Under the pieces are notes generated by a model. That model was not told the origin of the DNA. It saw only the letters and a list, made by a program, of their open reading frames with translations, and ran no database searches. The position numbers were made by a program, and so were the translations under genes. A DNA stretch of 64,000 nt from assembly GCF_040958095.1 (NCBI RefSeq), contig NC_091188.1:3139181-3203180 (forward strand), in the 5' to 3' direction. This stretch comes from Procambarus clarkii. Taxonomy: Eukaryota; Arthropoda; Malacostraca; Decapoda; Cambaridae. Positions 1-39,100 of this stretch are shown piece by piece (position 1 is the first letter of the stretch; every line of letters starts with the position of its first letter).

Positions 1-86
1 CCATTTGCTTCTGCCTCGTGCAGGAATCGAACCCGCGCCACAGAATTATGAATCCTGCGCGCTATCCACCAGGCTACGAGGCCCCT
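1..86 (-). repeat. tRNA-derived SINE head (fragment)
   Basis: Read on the minus strand this is a tRNA-like module: paired acceptor ends (GCCTCG / CGAGGC), an A-box-like TGGTGGATAGCGCGC and a B-box GGTTCGATTCC. It is a near copy of the head at 16078-16150. The anticodon loop is altered (CAT instead of CGT). Only the head is inside the window. Confidence 0.8.
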
Positions 87-318
87 TCACCACTGATAGA
101 TAGTGGTATAGAAGACCCTGACAGTGATAAAGACGATGTACAAAGTTCAGATATCAGTGAACCCAATGCTGGTGATAATTTTCGCAGTGCAAAATTGACA
201 GCCACAGCATATGGCTGCACTTTAGTACATCTACACATCATGCAACGGGACCTCATGTTTCTTTACAAAATGAAATGTGAAAAATTATTCATATTCAGGA
301 TTTAGTAACCAGGGGCCA

Positions 319-775
319 GATTCATCAAGCAGTTATGCAACTACAGTACTTACAAACCTGTACATGCAGACGAGGAGTCACAATAACGTGGCTGAAATAT
401 GTTGACCAAACCACACACTAGAAAGTGAAGGGACGACAACGTTTCAGCCTGCCCTGGACCATTCTCAAGTCGATTGTGAACTATAAGGTAATACAGTTCA
501 CAGCGACAAAACGTCGTCGTTCCTTCACTTTCTAGTGTGTGGTTTGGTCAACATATTCAAACCTGTACATCTTTCCTCAATCTTTGGTGGCTTTGTTTAC
601 ATATACTGTATTAGACAGTTTATGAGCTCCGAAGCACCAGGTTCTGATTATAAGAAAGATAACACTTGATTGGGAAGTTACGATGCTTGTAAACTGTTTA
701 ATAAATGTAAACAAAGTCACCAAAGATTGAGGAAAGATGTACAGGTTCATAAGTACTTGCGTAACTGCTTGCTGC
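319..775. mobile_element. Foldback (long inverted repeat) element, interrupted by another insertion
   Basis: Arms around 319-365 plus 571-603 and around 705-775 are reverse complements (CAATCTTTGGTGGCTTTG against CAAAGTCACCAAAGATTG; AGCAGTTATGCAACTAC against GTACTTGCGTAACTGCT). The left arm is split by the insertion at 366-557, after which CAAACCTGTACAT resumes. It looks like a non-autonomous MITE; no ORF. Confidence 0.72.
366..557 (+). mobile_element. Palindromic retroposon copy 1 with 13-bp target-site duplication
   Basis: This is bounded by identical 13-mers CAAACCTGTACAT at 353-365 and 558-570. The body begins GCAGACGAGGAGTCACAATA and contains two facing copies of a block (CACACACTAGAAAGTGAAGG .. 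GACGACAACGTTTC), so it folds on itself. It sits inside the foldback element at 319-775 and must be younger than it. Confidence 0.8.
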
Positions 776-999
776 ATCCCGGACCAGGATTCTGATAATA
801 ATAGGAGTGTTTTGGCTATACTTAGCACAATATACTATGTGCTTAGTATATTAGGCTTTGCTTTGTCAGGTGCCATCGTCAACTGACGTATGCATGTTGC
901 TATGCCATTTATCGATCAGTGGATCAATGGTTATGAAATTATCACACTTGCCAAGACTGCTTAGTGCTTCGCAACAGTACATAAACATGCAGAAAGTTA

Positions 1000-2679
1000 T
1001 ATAAAACATATGAATATAGTATAATATAGCAAAAGCAGTATGTTTTATTGTTCTAATATTATATTATGGTGCGCATATTAATTACATAAATATATCTGTG
1101 CATACCAATGTTCTACATATTCTGTGATAAAAATAAATGTCTGATATAAATGGATGTCTTATCCATCAACGCTTGTGAATTGTGATGTCGTCACAAGCTT
1201 TCTTCTCTCCACCACAGCCAAAGTAAGCTACATAAATATATTTTAACATTTTCTAGTGATCAGAAAACACATTTTAACAATATTAAAAGAAAATATTTAT
1301 TTCTGATTTGATTTTTTCATGCATAGGTGTTAATTTGTACAATAAGTATCTCAATGTGTAGCCAGTACCATTTCCAGTACTTTTTATTTTTGTCTTGGTC
1401 CTATAGTTTTAGATAGAACTTTGTGGATATATTAACATTAAAAAGTTTTAAGGAAATTGAATTAGGCTCACTATTGAACATGTTTTTAGATTTCTGTTCC
1501 AAATAACAGAGGGATTTTGTTAACATAACAATTTACAATAATCAACAAGAGGGTCTTAATTCAATAATCAACAGGGTCTTAATTCACAAAAGCATTCACT
1601 ACCAATCCAGACTAACTTGGTTTAGTAATTTCTTGCCAATCTTATTTTTACAGTACAGTACTGTATTATACTTTAACCCATAAACTACTCTGGTTTTCCA
1701 GACAATTGAAGTGTGCAATTGCTTCTGTTGTCAATAGACAATATCAGCAGATAATTATCCCAGTTTCTTTAATGGGCATCACTGTTGTAGCAGCCACCAT
1801 GTCCGATGCATGCCCTTCCAGCTCTGCTTTTCAATGCTTATATCTGTACAAGCTTTTCATGAAGCTGTGAATTTTCTGACTAGTAAAAAATATGATATGA
1901 TGGATTTTTAAGATTCAATCTTTGAAGAGGAAATATGTTTGGCTGATTTGGTCCGTTATTTAGAAGAATCTATGATTTGGAGGTCCAGATTTTGGATTGT
2001 GTACTGTACAGACCTGTCCAGGGGCTAGAAGGTTCTTTGCTATAAGAGCAATGAAGTGACTTTCTTAGAAAAGAACTTTATATTTTACTCAAATCCTGAT
2101 CTCTGAAACAGCCCTCCCCCACCCTCTGTATCTTCCTGAGCTACTCACCCGGAATCTTCTGAACCTAGATACCTTGCTAGACTAGTAATTAAGTTTGGAG
2201 GATTCCAGGTAAGTAGCTCGGAAAAATACAGAAGGGGGTACCCACCAGACAGAGCCATTTCGTTACCTTCAACGCTGGATCTTGTGTCACTTTCATATGG
2301 ACTCGTTTTTATTGGAATTCATAACCATATTAAAGAGTGTTGACAATGATATAAAGAAACACCACATTGAGAATACAGTAGATTGCTTAAACTTGGTTAT
2401 TCCCTATATAAATGATGTTTAGTAATATATTATTCAGATACTGCTATGCAATATGGGGAATAATCAGGGGGGACCTTTGACAAGTTATTGACTTCCTGTT
2501 CCTATTGAGGCTATTATAGGTAAATGTGGATAAATATATATATGCTTGAATGTTCATGAATTTTAGGAGATTAATCTGTGTAATTCATTCTTGTGAATTA
2601 TTATCCTTATTGTAAATGTACTACTTTTTGTCTGTTGTCAGTTTATTTGCACTATTAATAAAGATGCATATTTTCTCAG
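1000..2679. other. ABC-gene intron, no recognised gene
   Basis: AT-rich intronic sequence upstream of the first visible ABC exon. I see no NBD1 signature exon here. Around 2100-2280 there is a decayed copy of a dispersed repeat that ends in a TTCAACGCTGG-like tail. Confidence 0.5.
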
Positions 2680-29129
<26,450 letters not shown>

Positions 29130-29351
29130 GGAATCAGTGCAAGCTATAGTGTATTGAAAATATTTTAATTTGTAAATTGATTTGTTGTGATTGTGTGTGT
29201 ATTTTTAATTAATATTACTGGTATACAAACTTGTTACTATTTTAACCTTTTTTAAATTTAGTTTTCACTTCTAATATAACAGACTTGCCTAAATTAAGAA
29301 TAATCCAGAACCCCTAAAATCTGTTGGAAGAGTTAGCATCACAAGATGACA

Positions 29352-29473
29352 CAGAGGTTGCGAGATACAGGAGGGCAATTGTACCTTGTACAATTGCCCG
29401 TACTGTACAGAGAGGTTGCGAGATACATTGTACCTTGTCAATCCAAGGTACAATGAGTACCTTGGATTGACAA
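29352..29473. repeat. Two perfect hairpins and a direct repeat 3' of the ABC gene
   Basis: GGGCAATTGTAC (29373-29384) pairs perfectly with 29388-29399 over a 3-nt loop. TTGTCAATCCAAGGTAC (29435-29451) pairs perfectly with 29457-29473 over a 5-nt loop. A direct repeat GAGGTTGCGAGATACA precedes each hairpin. Confidence 0.85.
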
Positions 29474-30153
29474 AGAGCAGCAGAGGGGCAACTTGAAAAT
29501 TGAATACTGTACTAGATAGAGCAAAGACCCAATCTTAATTGCTTCAAAGCCATATCAGGCAGAAAACAGCAGTAATGAAACAGATGATGAAACTAAAAAT
29601 AGGATAGGACACATTCACATAGAATGTGAGGAACTCGAAAGACATTTTCAAAATGTCGAGGCAATAGAACATGGGAAGAGAGAGACGTATGAATAGAGAG
29701 GGTTGGATTCAAACTGTATAGCACTGAATGGCTTTGAGATTATCATTGATAAAGTAAGACAGTACTTGCTGAAACTGAACATGATAACGAGTATAGAAAC
29801 AGGTAAGATATGACTATTATATACTGTACTTGCGATAACTTACATTGCCTTGATTCACAGTAAAACTAATAAATACACATAAATGTACTAGTCTACATTT
29901 TGCCAAATTTACACAACTTATATATTAGTTGTTAAATGGAGGAACATGTTGCTGGATGATTGTAGATTAATACTCCGTGTAGGCTTTAATAATTATCAGT
30001 GATGGTGTTGAGAGAAGATGATGGTTGACAAGTTACTGTGTAAATTCAAAAGCGATTCTGAAATTCACAAGCATAGCTCAGGCTTCTCTTACAATGCCTT
30101 TTTATGTGATCTTCTGGTGACAGTTTCTTTGGTTATTAGAAAGATAAAGTGGT

Positions 30154-30332
30154 GCAGGTGATGAGTCACAATAACGTGGCTAAAGTAAGTTGACCAGACC
30201 ACACACTAGAAGGTGAAGGGACGACAACGTTACGGTCCGTCCTGGACCATTCTCAAGTCGAATCGACTTCATAATGATCCAGGACGGATCGAAACGTTGT
30301 CATCCCTTCACCTTCTAGTGTGTGGTCTGGTC
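30154..30332 (+). mobile_element. Palindromic retroposon copy 4 with 13-bp target-site duplication
   Basis: Exact AAGATAAAGTGGT at 30141-30153 and 30333-30345. The body begins GCAGGTGATGAGTCACAATA, as in copy 1, and contains two facing family blocks. Confidence 0.82.
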
Positions 30333-31194
30333 AAGATAAAGTGGTACTTTAGGGTACACATTAGTGAACACCACAGTTAGTCAGTGAGAACTGATCACTG
30401 ACAAAACCACCTTTCTCCATAATTCTGGAACACAATATCTCTTATCTTCCTCTTCATCTGCAGCCAGTAGATCATCATACATGGTGTTGATTGTATTAGA
30501 GTTCCTCCTGCATTAGAGATATAAACAAAGAAGGCCTATTAAGCCCAAGAAATTTTTATTGACCTGTTTCCAATAGGTAACAGATGTTAATTTAATCTTT
30601 CATTGTTCATTTTTTTTAATTAAACACATTATTGAATTTACTAGGTTTAATAGGAGATGATGCTAGTAATAGTAATTAATTACGGCATTTATGTATAATT
30701 TAAATTTTTTCTCTCGACTTATGTTTCACATAACATTAGTTTTGCAATTTTATATTTGATATTTAATTTGTTTTCCATTTTTATGACTGCATTTAATATT
30801 CATCTCCTCTGTATTTTGGGCTGTGATAATGACATAATATATGTTGAAACACTAGAAAAATAAATCAAATGAAGATACAGTACTCATTTATTATTTTGCC
30901 TAACTAGCATAAAAATAAGATAATCCTTTGCATTACTGGTAAAGAATTTGTGTCCAAATGGTCTTCTTCTTATATCCAAAGTCTCCTTCCCTATGATGAG
31001 ACTTGGGGAAACTTTTAATATTGCTTGCCTCCAAAGTTTACCAATGGAGCTTTCAAAGTTAAAGTCAGTACAGTTAAAATATATATAACTATCCCATGGT
31101 GAAGTTTAATTTTATCTGACTGTATTTCTGACTTTACACAAATATTTCCCAAAAACCATCTGAACCCTTGCCACTCTCTCCTACATAATGGCAA

Positions 31195-31620
31195 GGAAAA
31201 GTGATTGCTAGAACAGGAATCAAAATAAATGTAAATTACAAAATAAACAAACTAAAAATGGCCCTAGACAAACAAAAGATTCCATAATCTTGACAGAAAC
31301 ATAAAGCTACACTAATACAAGGCTCTAGTCTGGCCACATATTGGAAACCTCCCAGTACCACTACATACCTGAAAGAAAATTAACTTGCAAAAACTACAAG
31401 GTGTTCACTTTGAAGGAACATGTTGTTGATGGAACATGTCTGCCATACGACCAGATAATCCAGAGTGTGAAATACAAATTAAATACAGTACTGGAACACA
31501 CAATGCTAAAAAGATTACTTCAAGGTGATACATCCCCTTCTCACAGTTGTTTGCTCAAGAGCTTGGATCTACTCGAGGGCAGCCAAGCCTCAAAATATAT
31601 AATTTCAAGAAGAAATAAAT
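31195..31620 (+). mobile_element. Possible LINE relic
   Basis: Frames contain KINKLKMALD and, after a shift, KATLIQGSS-like and LQKLQGVHFEG wording, reminiscent of the C-terminal region of arthropod non-LTR elements. Short and broken; low confidence. Confidence 0.35.
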
Positions 31621-31685
31621 AAAAAATGAACAAAATATGATACCTAATTAGTTTAGAAAACATGCACAAAGCATCAAAATGTATA

Positions 31686-31925
31686 TACAGTGGAATCTCG
31701 AGTGACGAGCGGTTCCAGTTACGAGCATTTCGAGTAACGAGCAAGCCACTCACAAAAAATATGTCAAAACTGACGAGCTTTCCCTCGATTAACGAGCGTT
31801 CCCGCTGGTTCTCGGATACCTCCGACGACAGTTTTGTTGTTGTTTCACAAGACGAGTTTTCCACATGACGAGCTCGGTGGCGGAATGGATTAAACTCGTT
31901 AATCGAGTCGCCACTTATATGAATG
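31686..31925 (+). mobile_element. pogo/Tigger-like element end (fragment)
   Basis: TACAGTGGAATCTCGAGTGA at a TA dinucleotide, followed by repeated (T)NACGAGC motifs (GTTACGAGC, GTAACGAGC, TTAACGAGC), resembles the termini of pogo-group elements. No matching opposite end is seen. Confidence 0.5.
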
Positions 31926-32029
31926 TTACACAGTATTGTATTCATCTAAGGACTTCCACACATACTGAAATATTTGTGAAAACCTTATGCAAACCTGTCC
32001 ACACTGTGCCAGCTCAAAGATGAAGGGGT

Positions 32030-32345
32030 GGTGATGCGGAGCTTGGAAGGTCAAGGGTGTGGTGATGTGAAGCAGAGAGGGTGAAGGGGTGGTGATGTGT
32101 AGCAGGGAGGGTGAAGGGGTGGTGGTGCGGAGCAGGGAAGGTGAAGGGGTGGTGGTGCGGAGCAGGGAAGGTAAAGGGGTGGTGGTGCGGAGCAGGGAAG
32201 GTCTTGGGGTGGTGGTGACAAGCAGGGAAGGTGAATAGGGTGGTGGTGAGTAGCAGGGGTGGTGGTGCAGAGCATGGCAGGTGTGGGGGGTGGTGTTAAA
32301 TAGCAGGGAAGGTGAAGGGGTAGTGGTGCGTAGCAGGGAAGATAG
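32030..32345 (+). repeat. About 30-bp G-rich minisatellite
   Basis: About ten tandem units of GGTGAAGGGGTGGTGGTGCG plus GAGCAGGGAA, with variant spacers. It is directly next to the 19-bp array. Confidence 0.9.
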
Positions 32346-32469
32346 GTGAAAATGATCTAATACCAGAAACTGTAGCCATATATCCCAAGTTTGCTAACTG
32401 TAGGTGACTGTAAGCCATCCACGGCCACCCGCTGGCTGGGGGGAGGGGGGGCGGTATGCAGGATTAACA

Positions 32470-33375
32470 TGTCAAATGTGTCACAGCTCTCCACACGTGA
32501 CACAGCTCTCCACATGTGACACAGCTCTCCACATGTGACACAGCTCTCCACATGTGACACAGCTCTCCACATGTGACAGCTCTCCATACGTGACACAGCT
32601 CTCCACATGTGACACAGCTCTCCACACGTGACACAGCTCTCCACATGTGACAGCTCTCCACACGTGACACAGCTCTCCACATGTGACACAGCTCTCCACA
32701 TGTGACAGCTCTCCACATGTGACACAGCTCTCCACATGTGACACAGCTCTCCACATGTGACACAGCTCTCCACACGTGACACAGCTCTCCACACGTGACA
32801 CAGCTCTCCACATGTGACAGCTCTCCACATGTGACAGCTCTCCACACGTGACACAGCTCTCCACATGTGACACAGCTCTCCACACGTGACACAGCTCTCC
32901 ACATGTGACACAGCTCTCCACACGTGACAGCTCTTCACACGTGACACAGCTCTCCACATGTGACACAGTTCCACACGTGACACAGCTCTCCACACGTGAC
33001 ACAGCTCTTCACACGTGACAGCTCTCCACACGTGACAGCTCTCCACATGTGACACAGCTCTCCACACGTGACACAGCTCTCCACATGTGACACAGCTCTC
33101 CACACGTGACACAGCTCTCCACATGTGACACAGCTCTCCACACGTGACACAGCTCTCCACATGTGACACAGCTCTCCACACGTGACACAGCTCTTCACAC
33201 GTGACACAGCTCTCCACATGTGACACAGCTCCACACGTGACACAGCTTTCCACACGTGACACAGCTCTCCACACGTGACACAGCTCTCCACACGTGACAC
33301 AGCTCTCCACATGTGACACAGCTCTCCACACGTGACACAGCTCTCCACATGTGACACAGCTCTCCACATGTGACT
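32470..33375 (-). repeat. 19-bp minisatellite with an E-box-like core in each unit
   Basis: The unit is CACAGCTCTCCACATGTGA or CACAGCTCTCCACACGTGA, with 17-bp variants lacking CA; roughly 47 units. Each contains CATGTG or the palindrome CACGTG. Because 19 is not a multiple of 3 and the minus strand of the unit lacks stops, long open frames run through it; these are artefacts. Confidence 0.95.
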
Positions 33376-33564
33376 GTACCGTGGTCAATCTTGAACTCGT
33401 TGTTGCAACATTACACATTAAATTGTATAACTAGCTCATTAAAAGACTATCTTGCTTTGCTAAGTGAACTGTAGTGTTGAGTCCGTGCCTCTGTAACCCT
33501 TTCCACCACCGCCCACAAGATGGATTACGTAATATATCACCTTAAGTCATACAAAAAATGGTTT

Positions 33565-33935
33565 TAGGGGGGATGAGTGGGTGAACGGGGGGGGGGGGGT
33601 AGGGGGGAAGGTTGAGGGGGGAAGGAAGGGTGAGGGAGGGGGACGGTAGTGAGGGAGGAGGAGGGACAGGCAGACAGGCTGTCACGCGCTGCTCTCACAC
33701 ACACACACACATCTCATCATGGACACATATGGCCACAGCTCTACCATGAATTCCTCTCCCGGGGCGGCTAGTGGGGAGAGCTTCAAGTAACAGGGCAGGT
33801 GTGTGTAGCTGGGACACGGTGTGGCTGGGACATGGTGTGGCTACCGGGGTTGGGGTTCAGGTGTGTGTGTGGCTGGGACATGGTGTGGCTACTGGGGAAG
33901 GCAGGTGTGTGTGGCTGAGACATGGTGTGGCTCCT
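33565..33935 (+). repeat. G-rich tract, short (CA)n and GTGGCTGGGACATGGT repeats
   Basis: Poly-G with GA spacers at 33586-33660, (CA)n near 33698-33711, then imperfect tandem GGCTGGGACATGGTGTGGCT units at 33808-33932. Confidence 0.85.
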
Positions 33936-34169
33936 AGTAAATACCACCATTCTGGACCTATGCCACAACGAGTGTTTTTCTTATTAAATTGTTCATGTGT
34001 CTTTTTAAGTGTTGCTTGTATATCTTCTCTCGAGTACTGTATAACATTAAGGTGAAGGTCATTGATACTGTTTTGCACATAGGGCATTATTATACTCCTT
34101 CAATGTAAGGCTAATGTGTATGGACACACACTGGCTGCCTGTGTCTCCCAACACAATGAATTATTCATT

Positions 34170-34500
34170 ATTATGAATGATATTGTTAAATCAACAACGG
34201 GTTTCAGACTGACCACAGTACAGTCTCCAAGCTAAGCAAGTGACACATGTGGAGAGCTGTGACACATGTGGAGAGCTGTGTCACATGGAGAGCTGTGTCA
34301 CGTGGAAAGCTGTGTCACGTGTGAATAGCTGTGTCACATATGGAGAGCAAGTGACACATGTAGAGAGCTGTGTCACATTTGATATGTTTCCTACACACCG
34401 CTCCCCCATCCAGCAGGCGGCCGTGGATGGACACTTTATTTTGCCTAGTTACTGTATTTTAATTTAAAATTTGGATAAAACGATTCGGGTCAGTTACAGG
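34170..34500 (+). repeat. Inverted, shorter partner of the 19-bp array and its flanks
   Basis: About 7-8 units of GACACATGTGGAGAGCTGTG run in the opposite sense to 32470-33375. Both flanks match as reverse complements: GACCACAGTACAGTC at about 34212 against GACTGTACCGTGGTC at 33373, and CGGCCGTGGATGG near 34421 against CCATCCACGGCC near 32415. Confidence 0.8.
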
Positions 34501-34984
34501 CAACTACAACACATTTACTAAGAGTGAATGAGAAATTGTATTCTGAACTACAGTATATCTTTCATACATTTCTGTAAGTTTAAACATAGCATCCATAGTT
34601 GGTGCTAATAGAATGAGATCATTGCACAAGATGTTAGCCTAAGTATTGCTTATGCAACAGCCAGCTCTATTGGCATACTTCAACTACTGCAGCATGTAGA
34701 GGTAATCTACATCTTGAAGTGTATAAGGCAAATTATGTCACTTGGAAGCAGGTAAACTAATGGGCTTGCAGTCTCGTTGTACCGACACCGAAACCTATCC
34801 AAGCTGGGCTTATTAAATGCAGTAATTATCACTGTTGTTATTAATGGAATGTCTTCCTAAATCACACTCTTCATAATTGTGGAAATATAATTTGGCCTAG
34901 AATACTTGTTAAGCACAAATATACTGGTATAGTCAAATGTTTTTTAGTGTGTATACAGTATATTAATAGATTTTTTATAGATTC

Positions 34985-35118
34985 TTTATTTTTTATTTCT
35001 GCCTGAAACGCTGCGCGTACTAGTGGCTTTACAAGATTGTAATTACTATTCTATGTATCCTCACAATCCCAATGTACCTTCTTGTATATATATAAATAAA
35101 TAAATAAATAAATAGAAC
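34985..35118 (+). mobile_element. LINE 3' tail ending in (AAAT)n
   Basis: ACTAGTGGCTTTACAAGATT and CCCAATGTACCTTCTTGTAT lead into a TAAATAAATAAATAAATA tail, typical of an RTE/CR1-like 3' end. No coding sequence remains. Confidence 0.6.
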
Positions 35119-35299
35119 AAATAATTACATTTGTTAGAATTCCATGCTAATTATATTTTCTGTTACAGGCCTCTTCAGTAATTATGGCTGTTTAAGAGCG
35201 GGGGAGCGAACACAGGGCCCCTCTGTGAGGGGTCCGTAGCTGAGTAATGGCTCCCCTGGGCTCCTACCATTACTTCATGTGATATACGAGCCACTGAAG

Positions 35300-36127
35300 T
35301 GGCTGAACATTTCTTGAAAATAAATTGTATCAAGTGCAGCTCATACTCGGTACAATACCTGTATACTGTATCAGAGGAAGTGATGGGGCCTTAAAGTTGA
35401 TAACTTAGAGCTAAACAGAATGTGTGTGTAATATTCATTCATATGATGATGAAACAAAATCGTTATTAACTTACTGCATCAGTATTTCATGAATATATAA
35501 GTGTGGAAAGTGTGTAACAATAAATAGTGCTTCTTGTATATAAAAGAGACAGCATATTTTTTTTTTCTAGAGACTAATAGCTTTTTGAGTACAGAAAGAA
35601 AATAGCTCGTGTTCATATTATTGTAGGTTCAGTGAAATGAATCTTGTGAATGTGCTTCAGTCGTATTTCGTATTCATAAAACATAACTGTTAAGAGTTTC
35701 GAGTCCTTCATAATCAAGGCTGTGAAATTTCCTTGAACTGTACTTAAAACATTTATCACAAGTTTTACTATTGTAAAGTTGTGTGGGTGTCTGTTACAAA
35801 GGAAAACAATGTTTAACTATTGTGATGGCTACATACTGACAATTGAGAACCATGGCTAATTTAGTTAGATACAGTTATTAGACAAAAATACGGTTCATTG
35901 ACTCTAATCCTGACAGTTACTTTTGTCTGAAAATTTAAATATGTCAGTTGTGTACATTTTGCCATTGATCACAAGACATGGCATAACAATAGTCATACAG
36001 TATTATCCACATCTGAGCTAGATATGTAATGAATGGAAGAGTTGAAGATTGCCCTACTCCAGCTGGATAGCTGCTTTTGTGGTTGACAAGCTTAGTTTTA
36101 TATGTTAAATTCGAACACAAAGGCAAA
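35300..36127. other. Immediate upstream region of IBTK, no recognised element
   Basis: AT-rich single-copy-looking sequence. I see no convincing TATA box, initiator or CpG cluster, so the transcription start of IBTK is not placed. A degraded GAGCC-type repeat piece lies just left, at 35180-35300. Confidence 0.4.
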
Positions 36128-39100
36128 ATGAGTCGTGTACTAGAGTCAGACTGCACCTTTGGGTGTCGTTCCCGGCAGCATGGGTCTCAAATTTCCGCAG
36201 CAATCATCAGGGGCTCAGAGGCGCAAGCTATTGCATATATGAGAGTGAGTACGATTCTATCACTGTACTTAAGGTCATTTAATTTTACATGGTCTTATTT
36301 TTTGCGTAATGAGCAGTAATAAAATTATATTTAACATGAATTCATTGCTATACATTTTTCATGAACTAGTACATGCAGTAGTGGTTTTTTCAGAATTTGT
36401 GTCAGCGTTACTGGTGTGTGACAGATGAAACAGGGAAGACGGCACTTCACACAGCAGCATCTTGTGGCAAGAGAAAGGTTGGTGTATTATAGCTCAAGCT
36501 TTTCTCTCTCTTGCTTCTCCTTGCAATCTCTTGCAATAACAATGCACTGCTTTGTAAAAGACATTAAACTTGGGATAAATCTTTCTCTTGTGCATTTATT
36601 TGCCCAGTTGTAATTTATTGTAGAAATTAACATAGGTTGAAAATTTGCTGTATGTACAGCTTGTTTAGATTAGGTATGCTGTATAGTAATACGTGGAATG
36701 GTGGTGAAGCTTTTTATTGTAAACAGTAATTGTATTTTTTTCTAAGCTTGTAGCTAGCTTAGAAGTTTCTTAGCTTATGTTTCATAAAGTTTTGAAATAT
36801 AAAAAGAAGTGCTGTATGAGATAATGAGTTAAAAACTAATTTTTGTTGAATAAAGTGTAAGATTAAAATAAGTTTTATTTTTAAATTGAATTTATTTAAT
36901 AAAATAGATAGCATTCGATTGATGACATAATATCCAGTGTTGAATGTACAATAATGAAATGATCATTTCTGGTGAATCCTGCACCATACAGCCTTGGCTG
37001 TAGAGGTGCAAGCTACTCATAGATACTTGAGACCAATGGGAAAGGTGAGCATTCTGCAACACCTGACAAAGAACAATGCTGAATCACAACAGGGCTGACC
37101 TTGGCAAAGCCAGCAAAGCTGTCCTGTCATCCCAGATCGGACTGAACTGGGAAAGAACCCATTCCTTGGTTTGCACACAAGTCAAGTCAACTGGGTGCAC
37201 AAACCAGGCAGTTGTCAAGGTAGACCATACGAAAATCCGGATATCATCTCACAAAGATGGCACAGGACCACCCAAGTCAATTTGGTGAAGGTTCTGGGCA
37301 CTAGGTTCAAATTGAAAGGAAGTGCCCAAAAATGGTATAAAAGATGCCTGACACAAAACACCGGCCAGTCCCTTAATATCAGATGGATAGAGACCCCTAA
37401 GACATCTGAAGAAAGGGAAACTGATCCCAAAGATTCTAAGTCTTCACTCAGTATACTCGGGCATCATGAGTTAAAGGGTGACCCATGAGTGAGAGGGTGT
37501 GCTGTCATGTACCCCTAGGTGACCAGGGTTGCCACTAGATGGCAGTTATGTGCATCACAAATAGGTTATTTACACTATGGCAACAATAATTTTCCTTATT
37601 ACCTAAATGTACCTAATTTTCTTTTAAGTACTGTAGTTGCTAGTTTTGTTGCACATATGTTCTTTAGATTTTTTGCTTTCTAGTTTATCTTTAATCCCCA
37701 ATCTCTCCCCACCTCATAAAGAGGAATGGGTGGGTCTCGGAGGCCTGGTACATATCCCTAAGACTTGACTGGACCAGTATTTAATTTTGAATGGTCCTTA
37801 AAGTACTGTACATGAATTTCAGGTTGTGAAATGGCTACTCTCCAAAGGTGCATCATTCAATCAGCGTGACTGGGAGAGTGGTTATACCCCTCTACATCGT
37901 GCACTCTTTTACGGCCAGCTTCATGTTGCTTGTGCTTTAATTCAGGTATGCTTTTGTCCTTGCTATATAAAAAGTGTATATTTAGGTGTATTAGCCACCT
38001 CATGTCTATAGCCACATCCACATTGTTGCTTATTGCAATACAGGTCCTGTACTAGTCCTGTAGTGTCAGAATTTTAAGGTAATAACATCGTCATTTTTTA
38101 ATGATAGCACATCATTGACACGTATGAATAAGTATGCCACTATAAGTAACTCAACCATATTGATTTGCACATGACATTGTCTTCATTGTCCTGAGAAAAA
38201 CCTTATGGATGAGCTTGAAATGTTCAACACTTACATATGATGGTATAAGGAAGGTCTATTATTATTGTGCCATGTAAACCCTTGTTGCAGTTAATTGAAT
38301 CATTTAAGTGTTATTAGCTGGTTGTTTTGAGCATAGAAACTTTGTGTGTGTCTGTCTATTTTCAAAGTAATTACCTAAGTGTAGTTACAGAATGAGACCC
38401 ATACTCATGATGTCCTGTCTTCCCTATAAGTTTTGTCATTTGACATTTTGATGCTTCTGATGGTTTTGGCATCTATCACCCCCTCATTTAAATTATTCAA
38501 ACTGTTCACACCACTTTACAATAGAAAAGTTTTGTATGTTTTATTTTGGTACCTAGTGGTGGTAAATATACAGTGTTTCATTATAGTGGGGTTCGTTTGA
38601 GCATGGTCCCACTAAATTGAGTTTACTTCAATTACTTTTCATCTAACCCATTCCTTTTGTTGACACCTTAACATCAAAGATGTCAGTTTAACAATAACTT
38701 ACATATATGTAACTTTTTTCTTGTTTCCATTTATGTAAAGCTGTTCTGAGGTTGAAAGAATGCTTCTTTCTCTACTTTGTCAGTAGAATCTAATACTGTA
38801 TGTCACTGTAATGTCCCTCATATTCCTCCTCTCTAGTGTAGAGGTCCAGCTCCCTCAGGTTAGGGTTCCATGATGGGGGGTTGCATTACTCAAGAGGGGA
38901 TCTCATTGGTTGTACTGTATATAGAAGCAAGGAAGCTTTTTTTGTCTAAACTTGTGTGTGTGTGTGTTTTAGAGAGAGTGAGTACAGTACATTAAATTGT
39001 AATTACAGTATACAGTAGTTATATTTTTACATAGGCTGGAGGAAGCATTTCTGCCGTAGACCACGATGCTCTTTCACCACTGGATCATGTGAATTTTGAT

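Noticed and set aside
18-305. Acidic 95-codon frame starting in the SINE head
   Set aside because: Half of it is tRNA-like SINE sequence; the rest shows no known domain and does not fit ABC exon phase.
32357-33418. 353-codon minus-strand open frame of VESCVTCGELCHVWRA units
   Set aside because: It is the 19-bp minisatellite read in rotating frames; no start context, splice sites or non-repeat domain.
32030-33712. CRISPR-like array
   Set aside because: Units are contiguous tandem repeats without unique spacers, in a eukaryotic genome.
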